Assembly (NCBI GenBank): GCA_000716465.1
Contig: JNWL01000004.1
Location: 124,001 to 188,000, forward strand
Length of the DNA stretch: 64,000 bases
Direction: 5' to 3'
Source: Streptomyces bikiniensis
GTDB lineage: Bacteria > Actinomycetota > Actinomycetes > Streptomycetales > Streptomycetaceae
Of this stretch, positions 40,957-49,744 are shown piece by piece. Position numbers and translations under genes: made by a program. Under the pieces are notes generated by a model that was not told the origin of the DNA, made no database searches, and saw only the letters and a list, made by a program, of their open reading frames with translations. How positions within the stretch are numbered: the stretch's first letter is position 1; every line of letters begins with the position of its first letter.

Positions 40957-40984
40957 CCGCCTCCCCCGGCGCCGGGGGAGGCGG
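40957..40984. terminator. Bidirectional terminator, 28-bp perfect palindrome
   Basis: A perfect palindrome of 14 bp per arm (CCGCCTCCCCCGGC and its complement) between convergent genes. It starts 8 bases after the M20 stop. Confidence 0.8.
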
Positions 40985-40990
40985 AGGGTG

Positions 40991-42457
40991 TCAGTCCTCG
41001 ACGGTCACGCGTACGGTCCTGACCTCCGTGTCGGCCGCGTCCGGTACGACCATTCCGGCCTCGACGCCGCTGCGCAGGTACTGGAGGACCTCGGCGTTCA
41101 GCCTCTCGCCGGGCAGGGCGGCGGGGATGCCGGGCGGATAGGGCGTGAGCATCTCGGCGGCCACCCGTCCGACGGCCTTCTCCAGGGGCACCTGCTCGAC
41201 CCGCCCGAAGAAGGCGTCGCGCGGCAGCATCACCTGCTCCAGGCGCAGGTCCGCCGGGTCGGGGACCTCCACCCGGGGCGCGGGGCGCAGCTCGTCGGCG
41301 TGCGCGGCGGCGTCGCGCAGGGCGTCCAGCAGGAGCTGGGCGCTGTGGATGTCGTCCGCGTGGGTGAGCTGGGCGCTGGTGCGGCGGTGGTCGGACAGGT
41401 GCAAGTTGACGTGGTGGCGCTCGCGGATCCAGTCGGCGACGCGGTAGCCGGTGGTGTCGAGGCCGGTGACGTCCACGATGACCTGGAGGGGGTCGAGGTC
41501 GGCCGCGCGGCCGGGGCCGCAGAAGTCGTCGCGCCCGTGGACGCGCATGCCGTCGAAGCCGTCGATCCGCGTCCGTACCGTCTTGGCCAGGGAGAGCGCG
41601 TCGTCGTAGAGGGCGTGGCCGTGCTGGACCATCTGGCGGCGCCAGCCGTCGAGGGCCGCGTACATGAGGACGGAGGGGCTGGTGGTGCCCAGGAGGTCCT
41701 CGCGGTTCTTGAGGACCTCGGGATCGATCAGGTCGCCCTGGAGGTGGAAGACCGAGCCCTGTTCGAGGCCGGAGCCCATCTTGTGCACGGAGGTCACGCA
41801 CACGTCCGCGCCGGCGTCCATGGCCCAGGTCGGCAGGTCCGGGTGGAACGGCAGGTGGGCGCCCCACGCCTCGTCGACGATGAGCGGCACGCCGTGTTCG
41901 TGGCAGGCCTCGGCGATGGCGGACAGGTCGGAGCAGGTGCCGTACGGGGTCGGTGTGGTGACCAGGGCGCCCCGGGCGTCCGGATGCTCGGCGAAGGCGG
42001 CGCGGAAGGCGTCGGCGGACGGCGGGTGGGCGAGGTGGAGTCCGGCGTCCCACTGGGGGTCCACCCAGACCGGCACGATCCCGGCGAGGACGAGACCGGA
42101 CACCACGGACTTGTGCGCGTCCCGTCCCACCAGGAGCTTCTCGTGGGGTCCGGCGACGGACAGCATGGCGGCCTTGACCGAGAGCGAGCTGCCGCAGGTC
42201 GAGAAGAAGGTGTGCTCCGCGCCGACGGCGTCCGCCATCAGCTCCTGCGCCTTCTCCACGACGCCCCTGGACGACGTGCGGTCGTCCAGACCGCTGGTGG
42301 CCAGCACGTCGGACCGGAAGACGGCGTCGCCGAGGACCGCGCGCACGCGGGCGTCCGCGCCGCGGCCCTGCTTGTGGCCGGGCGGGGTGAAGGGGGTCTG
42401 GTTCTCCGCGTGATAGGCGGCCAGCGCGTCGAGCACGGGTGCTTGTGAGTGGTCCAT
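40991..42457 (-). CDS. Orn/Lys/Arg decarboxylase (PLP-dependent)
   Basis: A 488-residue fold-type I basic amino-acid decarboxylase. The start LAAYHAENQTPFTPPGHKQGRG, the FFSTCGSSLSVKAAML substrate region and the PLP-binding lysine in SVHKMGSGLEQGS are diagnostic. The C-terminal domain has PYPPGIPAALPGERLN. It probably makes a polyamine precursor such as cadaverine, putrescine or agmatine; the sequence does not distinguish these. ATG 42457 gives the expected N-terminus although the frame is open far upstream. It is divergent from the amidotransferase cluster. Confidence 0.93.
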   Translation of the reverse strand: MDHSQAPVLDALAAYHAENQTPFTPPGHKQGRGADARVRAVLGDAVFRSDVLATSGLDDRTSSRGVVEKAQELMADAVGAEHTFFSTCGSSLSVKAAMLSVAGPHEKLLVGRDAHKSVVSGLVLAGIVPVWVDPQWDAGLHLAHPPSADAFRAAFAEHPDARGALVTTPTPYGTCSDLSAIAEACHEHGVPLIVDEAWGAHLPFHPDLPTWAMDAGADVCVTSVHKMGSGLEQGSVFHLQGDLIDPEVLKNREDLLGTTSPSVLMYAALDGWRRQMVQHGHALYDDALSLAKTVRTRIDGFDGMRVHGRDDFCGPGRAADLDPLQVIVDVTGLDTTGYRVADWIRERHHVNLHLSDHRRTSAQLTHADDIHSAQLLLDALRDAAAHADELRPAPRVEVPDPADLRLEQVMLPRDAFFGRVEQVPLEKAVGRVAAEMLTPYPPGIPAALPGERLNAEVLQYLRSGVEAGMVVPDAADTEVRTVRVTVED

Positions 42458-42644
42458 GCTGCTTCGACTGCCCCGCCGAATGGGACAAAAACCCCAGGTG
42501 GCGAGGACGGAGGGTGTACGCGGCGTGACGCTCCGGAAGGCATGATCCCGGCCCTGCCGGGCACTCGCGATACGGAGCGGGTCGCCGTGTGCTCCGTACC
42601 GAGGGGCGCGCGGACGCCTGCTCCCTGTCTTCGAGGAGTCTGCA

Positions 42645-42740
42645 GTGAGCGATGCACATGAGGTCGAGGAGGGCTGCGAGGCCCCGGACGCGCCGGGGGC
42701 GGCGGGGGAACGACGGACGGATGTGACATGTGCGGTCTGA
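42645..42740 (+). CDS. Possible 31-residue peptide gene overlapping the amidotransferase gene
   Basis: A short frame starts at GTG 42645 with GAGGAG six bases upstream, a better ribosome site than that of the following gene. The product begins MSDAHEVEEGCEAPDAPG and ends RRTDVTCAV; it is acidic and contains two cysteines. Its stop (42738-42740) lies inside the next gene, whose ATG is at 42728, so translation could be coupled. GC at third positions is only moderate. I cannot tell a leader peptide from a real product. Confidence 0.35.
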   Translation: MSDAHEVEEGCEAPDAPGAAGERRTDVTCAV

Positions 42741-44512
42741 GCGGTGAGATACGTTTCGACGACCGGCGGCCCGACGTGGCCGCGGTCGAGCGCATGACCG
42801 ATCGCCTGGCGGCCCGGGGCCCCGACGGCCGGGGCGTCTGGTCGCAGGGCCCGGTGGCCCTGGGGCACCGCCGGCTCAAGATCATCGATCTGTCCGAGCG
42901 CGGCGCCCAGCCGATGGCGGACGCCGAGGCCCGGCTCACGGGCGTGTTCAACGGGTGCGTGTACAACTACCAGGAGCTCCGGCGGGAGCTGGAGACCCTG
43001 GGGCACCGGTTCTTCTCCACCTCGGACACCGAGGTGGTCCTCAAGGCGTACCATCAGTGGGGCGTCGACTGCGTCGACCGCTTCAAGGGCATGTTCGCGT
43101 TCGCCATCGTGGAGAACGACACCGGCCGGCTCGTCCTGGCCCGCGACCGGCTGGGCATCAAGCCCCTGTACCTGTCCCACGCCCCCGGCCGGCTGCGGTT
43201 CGCCTCCACCCTGCCCGCGCTGCTCGCGGGCGGCGGCGTCGACACGTCCCTGGACCCGGTGGCCCTGCACCAGTACCTGAGCTGGCACGCCACGGTGGCG
43301 GCCCCGCGCACCGTCCTCAACGGGGTGCGCAAGCTGCCGCCCGCCACGGTGCGCGTGGTGGAGCCGGACGGCACGTACCGCGACCGGGTCTACTGGCAGC
43401 CGTCGTACACCCGCCGTGCCGAGTACGCGGGCATGGACGCGGCCGACTGGCGCGACGCGGTCCTGGACGCGCTGCGGACGGCGGTGCGCCGCCGGATGGT
43501 CGCCGACGTGCCGGTCGGCGTGCTGCTCTCCGGCGGCCTCGACTCGTCCCTGATCGTGGCGCTGCTCGCCGAGGAGGGCCAGCGGGACCTGGCGACGTTC
43601 AGCGTCGGGTTCGAGTCGGAGGGCGGCGAGGAGGGCGACGAGTTCGCGTACTCCGATCTGATCGCCCGGCGCTACGACACCGAGCACCACCAGCTGATGG
43701 TCCCCTCGGACCGGGTGTCGACCGCCCTGGACAGCGCGGTCCTGGCCATGAGCGAGCCCATGATCAGCCATGACGTGGTGGCGTTCCACCTGCTTTCGGA
43801 GCTGGTCTCCAAGGAGGTGAGCGTGGTCCAGAGCGGCCAGGGCGCCGACGAGGTGTTCGCCGGCTACCACTGGTACCCGGACCTGGCGTCCGTGCCGCGC
43901 GAGCGGGAGCCGGAGCGGTACGCGGAGGTGTACTTCGACCGTCCGCACTCCGACTTCGCCCGGATCCTGCAGCCGCACCTGCTGACCGGCCACGACGAGT
44001 CCGGCCGGTTCGTCCACGAGCACATGGCCGCGCCGGGGGCCGAGACCGCGCTCGACGCGGCGCTGCGGCTCGACACCCACGTCATGCTCGTCGACGACCC
44101 GGTCAAGCGCGTGGACAACATGACCATGGACTGGGGCCTGGAGGCCCGGGTGCCGTTCCTGGACCACGAGCTGGTCGAGCTGGCGGCGGCCTGCCCGCCG
44201 GAGCTGAAGCTGGCCCAGGGCGGCAAGGGCGTCCTGAAGGACGCGGGCCGCAAGGTGCTGCCGCGCGAGGTCGTGGACCGGCCCAAGGGCTACTTCCCGG
44301 TGCCGGCCATCCGCCACATGGCGGGGCCCGTCCTCGAACGGGTGCGTCAGGCGCTGTCCGCGCCGGAGGCACGCGCGCGGGGCGTCTTCCGGGACGAGTA
44401 CGTCGCCGAGCTGCTCTCCGCCCCCGACCACCACCGGACGAAGCGAGGAGCGAACGCCCTGTGGCACGTGGCGTTGCTGGAGATATGGCTGCAGACGCAC
44501 GGGATCGACTGA
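42728..44512 (+). CDS. Glutamine-dependent amidotransferase, asparagine-synthetase family (N-acetylglutaminylglutamine amidotransferase-like)
   Basis: A 594-residue asparagine-synthetase-type enzyme. Cys2 after the initiator ([10 protein letters not shown]) is the glutaminase nucleophile. The synthetase domain has the PP-loop [16 protein letters not shown] near 275 and [16 protein letters not shown]. The pattern with [24 protein letters not shown] and [16 protein letters not shown] is that of N-acetylglutaminylglutamine amidotransferase, which amidates an osmoprotective dipeptide. The dipeptide synthase ngg, usually next to it, is not adjacent here; an S9 peptidase and a carboxylate-amine ligase follow instead. 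The substrate is thus uncertain. Confidence 0.88.
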   Translation: MCGLSGEIRFDDRRPDVAAVERMTDRLAARGPDGRGVWSQGPVALGHRRLKIIDLSERGAQPMADAEARLTGVFNGCVYNYQELRRELETLGHRFFSTSDTEVVLKAYHQWGVDCVDRFKGMFAFAIVENDTGRLVLARDRLGIKPLYLSHAPGRLRFASTLPALLAGGGVDTSLDPVALHQYLSWHATVAAPRTVLNGVRKLPPATVRVVEPDGTYRDRVYWQPSYTRRAEYAGMDAADWRDAVLDALRTAVRRRMVADVPVGVLLSGGLDSSLIVALLAEEGQRDLATFSVGFESEGGEEGDEFAYSDLIARRYDTEHHQLMVPSDRVSTALDSAVLAMSEPMISHDVVAFHLLSELVSKEVSVVQSGQGADEVFAGYHWYPDLASVPREREPERYAEVYFDRPHSDFARILQPHLLTGHDESGRFVHEHMAAPGAETALDAALRLDTHVMLVDDPVKRVDNMTMDWGLEARVPFLDHELVELAAACPPELKLAQGGKGVLKDAGRKVLPREVVDRPKGYFPVPAIRHMAGPVLERVRQALSAPEARARGVFRDEYVAELLSAPDHHRTKRGANALWHVALLEIWLQTHGID

Positions 44513-44520
44513 TCGGGGCG

Positions 44521-46647
44521 ATGTCGGCGGCGCCCGTGCCGGTGCCGCTGGCCGACGCGGCCGGGGCCCGCGACACGCCCCGGCCGCTGGTGGCGCACGG
44601 CTGCTGGTACCCGTCCGCGGACCCCACGGGCGAGTGGGTGGCGTTCATCTGCGACCGGACGGGCGTCCCCCAGCTGTGGACCGGGGCCGTGAACGGCACG
44701 GAGATCCACCTCCTCGACGCGGACCCCGACCCGGTCACGGAGGTGTCCTGGTCCCCCGACGGGCGCTGGATCGCCTACACGGTCGCCCCGGGGGGCGGCG
44801 AGCACACCCGCGTCCTGTGCGTACGGCCGGACGGCACCGGCCGCCGGATCGTGGCGGGCGCGGACGCGGGCAGCTCCGCCTATCTGGGCTGCTGGACGCG
44901 GGACGGCTCGGCCGTGGCGGTCACGGTGGCCGAGCCGCCTCCCCCGACGGGCCCCACGGTCCGCGCGGTCCTTCCGGAGCCGTCCGCCCCGGACCACGGG
45001 ACGGCGTTCGGGGACCTGCCCGCGGGCTGGGCGGAGCGCGACGGCCCTGCCACGCTGCTGGGCGGCGCGGGGCACGGGGAGGTGGGACCGGACGGCGGCG
45101 GGCCGGGGCACGGGCCGGAGGGCCCGGTTCACGAACCCGGTGCACCGGACCGCGCGTCGGACGCACCCGTCCACGAGGAGGGCGGCCTGGACGGCGGGGC
45201 GCAGGACCGGCTCACCGCGTACCTGGTCGACCCCTCCGGGCTCGGATCGCCCGTGCTCGTCGCCGCCGAGTCGGGGGCCGCGACGCTGCGGGTGTGCGAC
45301 GTCGACCAGGACGGGCGGTTCGCCCTGGTGCGCCGGGGTCCGCGCGGCCGGCGGGAGGCGGTGGTGGTGCGCACCGCCGACCTCACGACCGGGTCCGTCC
45401 TGCGGGTCGGCGACGGGGACCCCTGGATCGGCCGGTTCTCGCAGGACGGCCGCACCCTGTGGCTGCGCAGCGACCACGAGCGGCGGTTCGCGGCACTCCT
45501 GGCGGCGACGCTCGACGAGGACGGCGGGCGCGTCGGCCTGTCCGTGGTGGCCGAGCGCGAGGACAGCGACCTCGAACTCCTCGCGTTCGCCGAGGACGGA
45601 CGCACGGCCGCGCTCGCGTGGAACGTGCGGGGCGCGAGCGAGCTGGAGGCCCTGAGCCTGTCCACGGCGGCCCGGCCCCGGGAGGTGCCGCTGCCGCACG
45701 AGGTGGTCACCCGGATCACCCGGGCCGGACCGGGCGGCATGGTCCTCGCCCTGTCGGGCTCGCAGCGCCGCCCTGGCGTGTGGTGGGCGCCTCCCGGGGC
45801 CGGGACGCTGTCGGCCCGCACGCCGTGGTCCTCGCGGGACGAGGACGCCGTGCCCCCGGGGAGGCCGCCCGTACGGCCCGTGCCGCTGCGGCCGACGGCC
45901 CGGGACGGGCTGCGCCTGGGCGGCTGGTACTACCGGGCGCCCGGGCGCGACGCCGGGCGCCCGGGCCCGTGCGTGATCCATCTGCACGGCGGGCCGGAGG
46001 AGCAGGAGCGGCCGGTGTTCGACCCGCTGTACCACGAGCTGCTCGGCCGGGGCCTGGACGTCTTCGCGCCCGACGTGCGCGGCTCGTCCGGCTGGGGCAG
46101 GCCGTTCGTGGACGCCGACCTCGGTACGGGGCGGTTCGCGGCGATCGACGACGTGGCCGACTGCGCGGCGCACGTGGTCCTGGAAGGCCTGGCCGATCCG
46201 ACGCGCCTCGCGGTGATGGGGCGCTCGTACGGCGGCTATCTGACGATGGCGTCCCTCGTGTGGCATCCGGAGCTGTTCCGCACCGGGGTCGCGGTGTGCG
46301 GGATGTCGGACCTCTCGACGTTCTTCGCGGGGACGGAGCCGTGGATCGCCGAGTCGGCGGCCCACAAGTACGGGCATCCGGTGCGCGACCGGGAGCTGCT
46401 GCGCTCCCTGTCCCCCATGAGCCGGGTCGACGCGCTGCGCGTGCCGCTGCTCGCGGTGCACGGCGAGCACGACACGAACGTCCCGCCGGGCGAGTCGGAG
46501 CAGATGGTGCGGGCCGCGCGGGAGCGGGGCCTGCCGGCGGAGATGCTCACGCTGCGCGACGAGGGGCACGAGTTCCGGCGGGCGGACAACCGGCGGCTGT
46601 TCCGGCGGGCCGCCGCCGACTGGATGCAGCGGCATCTGGGCCTCTGA
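44521..46647 (+). CDS. S9-family prolyl oligopeptidase-like peptidase
   Basis: A 708-residue protein. An N-terminal beta-propeller (repeats such as [19 protein letters not shown]) is followed by an alpha/beta-hydrolase domain with nucleophile Ser in [11 protein letters not shown], Asp in HGEHDTNVP and His in [10 protein letters not shown] variable acidic, His/Gly-rich insertion (about residues 180-225) interrupts the propeller. It would cleave small peptides in the cytoplasm. It begins 8 bases after the amidotransferase stop and so is probably in the same operon; it might trim or recycle that enzyme's product. Confidence 0.9.
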   Translation: MSAAPVPVPLADAAGARDTPRPLVAHGCWYPSADPTGEWVAFICDRTGVPQLWTGAVNGTEIHLLDADPDPVTEVSWSPDGRWIAYTVAPGGGEHTRVLCVRPDGTGRRIVAGADAGSSAYLGCWTRDGSAVAVTVAEPPPPTGPTVRAVLPEPSAPDHGTAFGDLPAGWAERDGPATLLGGAGHGEVGPDGGGPGHGPEGPVHEPGAPDRASDAPVHEEGGLDGGAQDRLTAYLVDPSGLGSPVLVAAESGAATLRVCDVDQDGRFALVRRGPRGRREAVVVRTADLTTGSVLRVGDGDPWIGRFSQDGRTLWLRSDHERRFAALLAATLDEDGGRVGLSVVAEREDSDLELLAFAEDGRTAALAWNVRGASELEALSLSTAARPREVPLPHEVVTRITRAGPGGMVLALSGSQRRPGVWWAPPGAGTLSARTPWSSRDEDAVPPGRPPVRPVPLRPTARDGLRLGGWYYRAPGRDAGRPGPCVIHLHGGPEEQERPVFDPLYHELLGRGLDVFAPDVRGSSGWGRPFVDADLGTGRFAAIDDVADCAAHVVLEGLADPTRLAVMGRSYGGYLTMASLVWHPELFRTGVAVCGMSDLSTFFAGTEPWIAESAAHKYGHPVRDRELLRSLSPMSRVDALRVPLLAVHGEHDTNVPPGESEQMVRAARERGLPAEMLTLRDEGHEFRRADNRRLFRRAAADWMQRHLGL

Positions 46648-46808
46648 GGGGGCTCCCCCTCGCGGTCCGCAGCCGGGCGGTGCGGCGGGCGGCGCGGGCC
46701 GGCGTGTTCCCTCACCGTCCGCAGCCGGTCGGTATCGCCCGCGTGACCTGCGGAAAAGGGATGCCGCAGGACCGATTCCCCCGGCCGATCGGGGGTAGTC
46801 GGGGAGGC

Positions 46809-47903
46809 ATGATCACTATTGGGGTCGAGGAAGAGTACTTGCTGCTCGATCCGGACACATGCCTTCCGGTGCCGCTCGGGGACCAGGTGCGCGCGTCCGC
46901 CGGACTGCAGCCCCTCGTCGAGGGTTCCGAGGTGCAGTCGGAGCTGCTCCAGGCGCAGGTGGAGGTCGCGACGCCGGTGTGCACGGACCTGGAGGAGGTC
47001 GGCGGCCACCTGCTGCGCCTGCGGCACGCGCTGGGCATGGCGGCGGAGAAGAGCGGCTGCCTGCTCGCCGCCTGCGCGACGGCCCCCTACCGGGAGACGG
47101 CGCCCGTGCCGGTCACCCGCAAGGCCCGCTATCTGGCGATGTCCTCCCAGGCCCCGCAGCTCGTGGCGGAGCAGCTGGTCAACGGGATGCACGTGCACGC
47201 GGCCGTGCCGGACCGCGAGATGGGCGTCGCCGTCCTGAGCCGCATCCGGGTCTGGCTGCCGGTCCTGGTGGCCATGTCCGCGAACTCCCCCCTGTGGGAC
47301 GGCGGCGACACCGGGTTCGCCAGCTGGCGCACGGTGATCTTCGGCCGGTGGCCGGTCAGCGGCCCGCCGCCGCGCTTCACCTCGCTCGCGGACCACGAGG
47401 AGCGCGTGCGGTCGCTGCTCGACACCGGCATCATCACCGACACCGGTCAGCTGTACTGGCAGGCCCGTCTGTCCGACCGGTATCCCACGGTCGAGGTGCG
47501 CTGCGCCGACGTGCAGCTGCGCGCCGACGAGGCGGTCATGTTCGCCGGGATCGTGCGGGCGCTCGTCGCCACCGCGATCGACGAGGAGAAGGCCGGGGCG
47601 CCGCTCCCCGACTGCTCGCCCGAGCTCCTCCAGGCGTCCAACTGGCACGCCGCCCGGCACGGTCTCAGCGGTCTGCTCGTGGACCCGGAGGGGCGGTCGC
47701 GCCGGGCGGGCGACGTGCTGTGCTCGCTGCTCGAACACATCACGCCCGCCCTGGACGAGTCGGGCGACACCCGTGAGGTGTCGTCCCTGCTGCACCGGCT
47801 GCTCCAGAAGGGCACCTCGGCCGACCGCCAGCGTCGCGCCCTGGCCGAGGGCGGTCTCCCGGGCCTCGTCGAACTGATCACCACGGAGACGGTCGCTCCC
47901 TGA
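46809..47903 (+). CDS. Carboxylate-amine ligase of the YbdK/GCS2 family
   Basis: A 364-residue glutamate-cysteine-ligase-like enzyme. [15 protein letters not shown] at the N-terminus and [14 protein letters not shown] carry the metal- and substrate-binding acids and histidines, and [11 protein letters not shown] is a further hallmark. It forms an amide between a carboxylate, often glutamate, and an amine using ATP. ATG 46809 follows GGGGAGGC. Lying downstream of an amidotransferase and a peptidase, it could build the small peptide these act on. Confidence 0.9.
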   Translation: MITIGVEEEYLLLDPDTCLPVPLGDQVRASAGLQPLVEGSEVQSELLQAQVEVATPVCTDLEEVGGHLLRLRHALGMAAEKSGCLLAACATAPYRETAPVPVTRKARYLAMSSQAPQLVAEQLVNGMHVHAAVPDREMGVAVLSRIRVWLPVLVAMSANSPLWDGGDTGFASWRTVIFGRWPVSGPPPRFTSLADHEERVRSLLDTGIITDTGQLYWQARLSDRYPTVEVRCADVQLRADEAVMFAGIVRALVATAIDEEKAGAPLPDCSPELLQASNWHAARHGLSGLLVDPEGRSRRAGDVLCSLLEHITPALDESGDTREVSSLLHRLLQKGTSADRQRRALAEGGLPGLVELITTETVAP

Positions 47904-48086
47904 GCCCCGACCTCGGCCTTCCGCCGGGGCCGGGCGGCCGGCGCTCACCCCGGGAGCCGGGGAAGGGCTTCCCCGTCGCGCGGTTCGCGGCGCTGTTCGA
48001 GCCGGAAGAGGCAGCCGCGCAGACAGGCCTCCGGACCGCGGGTTCCGGTATCCGGTCACGCCCCCTCCTGTACGAGTGCGTCGCCG

Positions 48087-48446
48087 TCACCAGACGAGGA
48101 CCCCGCCGCCCTCCGCCCTGGCGCGCAGCGCGGCGGCGACGATGTTCTCGAACCGCTCGGCGACGTGGTCGGCGCGGTAGCCGCCCTGTTCGGCGAGGTG
48201 GTCGAGGTGGGGGCGCAGCGTCTCGCACTCGGCGAGGAAGGCGTCGATCTCGTCCCGTTCCACGGTGAGGTCGCAGCCGTCGAGCCGTGGGAAGAACCGG
48301 GCGCCCAGGGCGCGGACCGCCTCTGAGCCCCACAGGCGGGCGCGGGTGCTCTCGAATCCGGCCAGGTGCCGGCCGCCCGGGGGGTCTTCCAGGAGGACGC
48401 GTTCGCCGTCGGCGCCGCGTACGAAGGTGTGTACGAGAAGGCTCAT
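48087..48446 (-). CDS. Unrecognised protein, 119 residues
   Basis: A small acidic protein beginning MSLLVHTFVRGADGERVLLEDPPGG and ending AEGGGVLVW. I do not recognise a family. It has no signal peptide or membrane span; a long helix (ERDEIDAFLAECETLRPHLDHLAEQGG) makes up the middle. It looks like a free-standing orphan gene divergent from the GntR chimera. Confidence 0.7.
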   Translation of the reverse strand: MSLLVHTFVRGADGERVLLEDPPGGRHLAGFESTRARLWGSEAVRALGARFFPRLDGCDLTVERDEIDAFLAECETLRPHLDHLAEQGGYRADHVAERFENIVAAALRARAEGGGVLVW

Positions 48447-48677
48447 GCGCCGATCCTCCGGGGAACGTCCCGGCGCGTCGACCCCATTACTCCCCCGCGG
48501 CCCGGCCGACCGGGATCCGCATCGTGGGCGGCCGACCGTCCACGTGGTGGGCGGACGGGTGGCGGAACTCCCCGCCCCTCCGGCGTATCCGCTGGTCAGG
48601 GGCGTGCGGAGGGGGCGTCAGGTGGCGCAATGTTGCGGCAACACCACCGGCTCCCGTCCGCCGCTACGTTCCGTGTC

Positions 48678-49688
48678 ATGCCCGCCGAACACGCTCCCGC
48701 CGCCCGCCCCGTCGCCGCCGCCCGCCGCCGGCGCCTCCGGGCGGACCGGGCGCGGCAGCTCGCCGACCTGCTGCGCCACCAGATCCTGGCGGGCGGCTTC
48801 CCCGGCGGGGTCCTCCCCCTGGAGGACGTCATCGCGGCCGACTACCGGGCCAGCCGGAACACCGTGCGGCAGGCCCTGGACCTGCTGCGCGGCGAGCAGT
48901 TGGTCGACCGGCAGCCGGGGGTCGGCACGGTGGTGGTCGGCGAGAAGTACCCGCACGGCCTGGACCGGCTCCAGGGGCTCGCCAAGACCCTGCACGAGCA
49001 CGGCCGGGTCACCAACGAGGTGCGGACCGTGGGGCCGGTCGGGGCGCCCGGCCCGGTGGCCCACCGGCTCGGCCTTCCCGAGCACTCCGACGTGCTGTGC
49101 ATCGAGCGGCTGCGGCGCCTGAACGGGCTGCTGCCGCCCCTGGAGGGGCGGGTCACGCAGGACGGGGAGCCGGTGCGCGGGCCCGGCGCCGACCGGGCGC
49201 TCGTCTTCCAGCACGACGCCCTGCTGCCGTGGCGGACGGTCCGCGCCAACGTGGAACTGCCGCTCGCGATCCGCCGGGTGCCCCGGGCCGAGCGGCGCCG
49301 TTCGGCGGAGGAGTGGCTGGAGCGGGTCGGGCTCGCCGAACACGCCCTCAAGCTGCCGCACCGGCTGTCCGGCGGACAGCGGCAGCGGGTCCAGCTGGCC
49401 CGCGCCCTGGCCGGGCGGCCCCGCGCGGTCCTGATGGACGAGCCGTTCGGCGCGCTCGACGCGCACACCCGGGCCGGGATGCAGGACCTCCTGGTGGAGA
49501 TCCTGCGCGGGACGGGCGCGACCGTCGTCTTCGTCACCCACGACGTGGACGAGGCGCTCCACCTCGGCGACCGGGTCGCCCTGTTCGCGTCCGGCGAGGT
49601 CCTGGACGTGCCGCACCCCCGTGCGCGGGACGCCCTGCGCGCGCCCGCGACGGCCGCGCTGCGCCGTCGCGTCCTCGACTCCCTCTGA
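48678..49688 (+). CDS. Chimeric gene: GntR regulator N-terminus fused to ABC ATPase C-terminus
   Basis: One 336-residue frame joins two unrelated proteins. Residues 1-75 are a GntR winged helix (DLLRHQILAGGFPGGVLPLEDVIAADYRASRNTVRQALDLL), and residues up to about 148 are the beginning of a UTRA effector domain (VLCIERLRRLNG). From about 150 (LLPPLEGRVTQDGEPV) it is the C-terminal two-thirds of a SsuB/TauB-type ABC ATPase. That part has the Q-loop VFQHDALLPWRTV, signature LSGGQRQR, Walker B RAVLMDEPFGALD and H-loop VTHD. Walker A is absent, so it cannot hydrolyse ATP normally. An in-frame deletion between a regulator gene and a transporter operon explains this. The flavoprotein gene follows 56 bases later. 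Confidence 0.88.
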   Translation: MPAEHAPAARPVAAARRRRLRADRARQLADLLRHQILAGGFPGGVLPLEDVIAADYRASRNTVRQALDLLRGEQLVDRQPGVGTVVVGEKYPHGLDRLQGLAKTLHEHGRVTNEVRTVGPVGAPGPVAHRLGLPEHSDVLCIERLRRLNGLLPPLEGRVTQDGEPVRGPGADRALVFQHDALLPWRTVRANVELPLAIRRVPRAERRRSAEEWLERVGLAEHALKLPHRLSGGQRQRVQLARALAGRPRAVLMDEPFGALDAHTRAGMQDLLVEILRGTGATVVFVTHDVDEALHLGDRVALFASGEVLDVPHPRARDALRAPATAALRRRVLDSL

Positions 49689-49744
49689 CCGATCCGTCCC
49701 GGCCGGCCCCGCCCGGACCCCTCCGCACCCCGAAAGGCACCCCC

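Noticed and set aside
42728..44512. A lasso-peptide cyclase reading of the asparagine-synthetase-like gene
   Set aside because: The intact glutaminase Cys2 and the overall pattern fit an amidotransferase; no B-type protease, PqqD-like protein or lasso precursor lies nearby.
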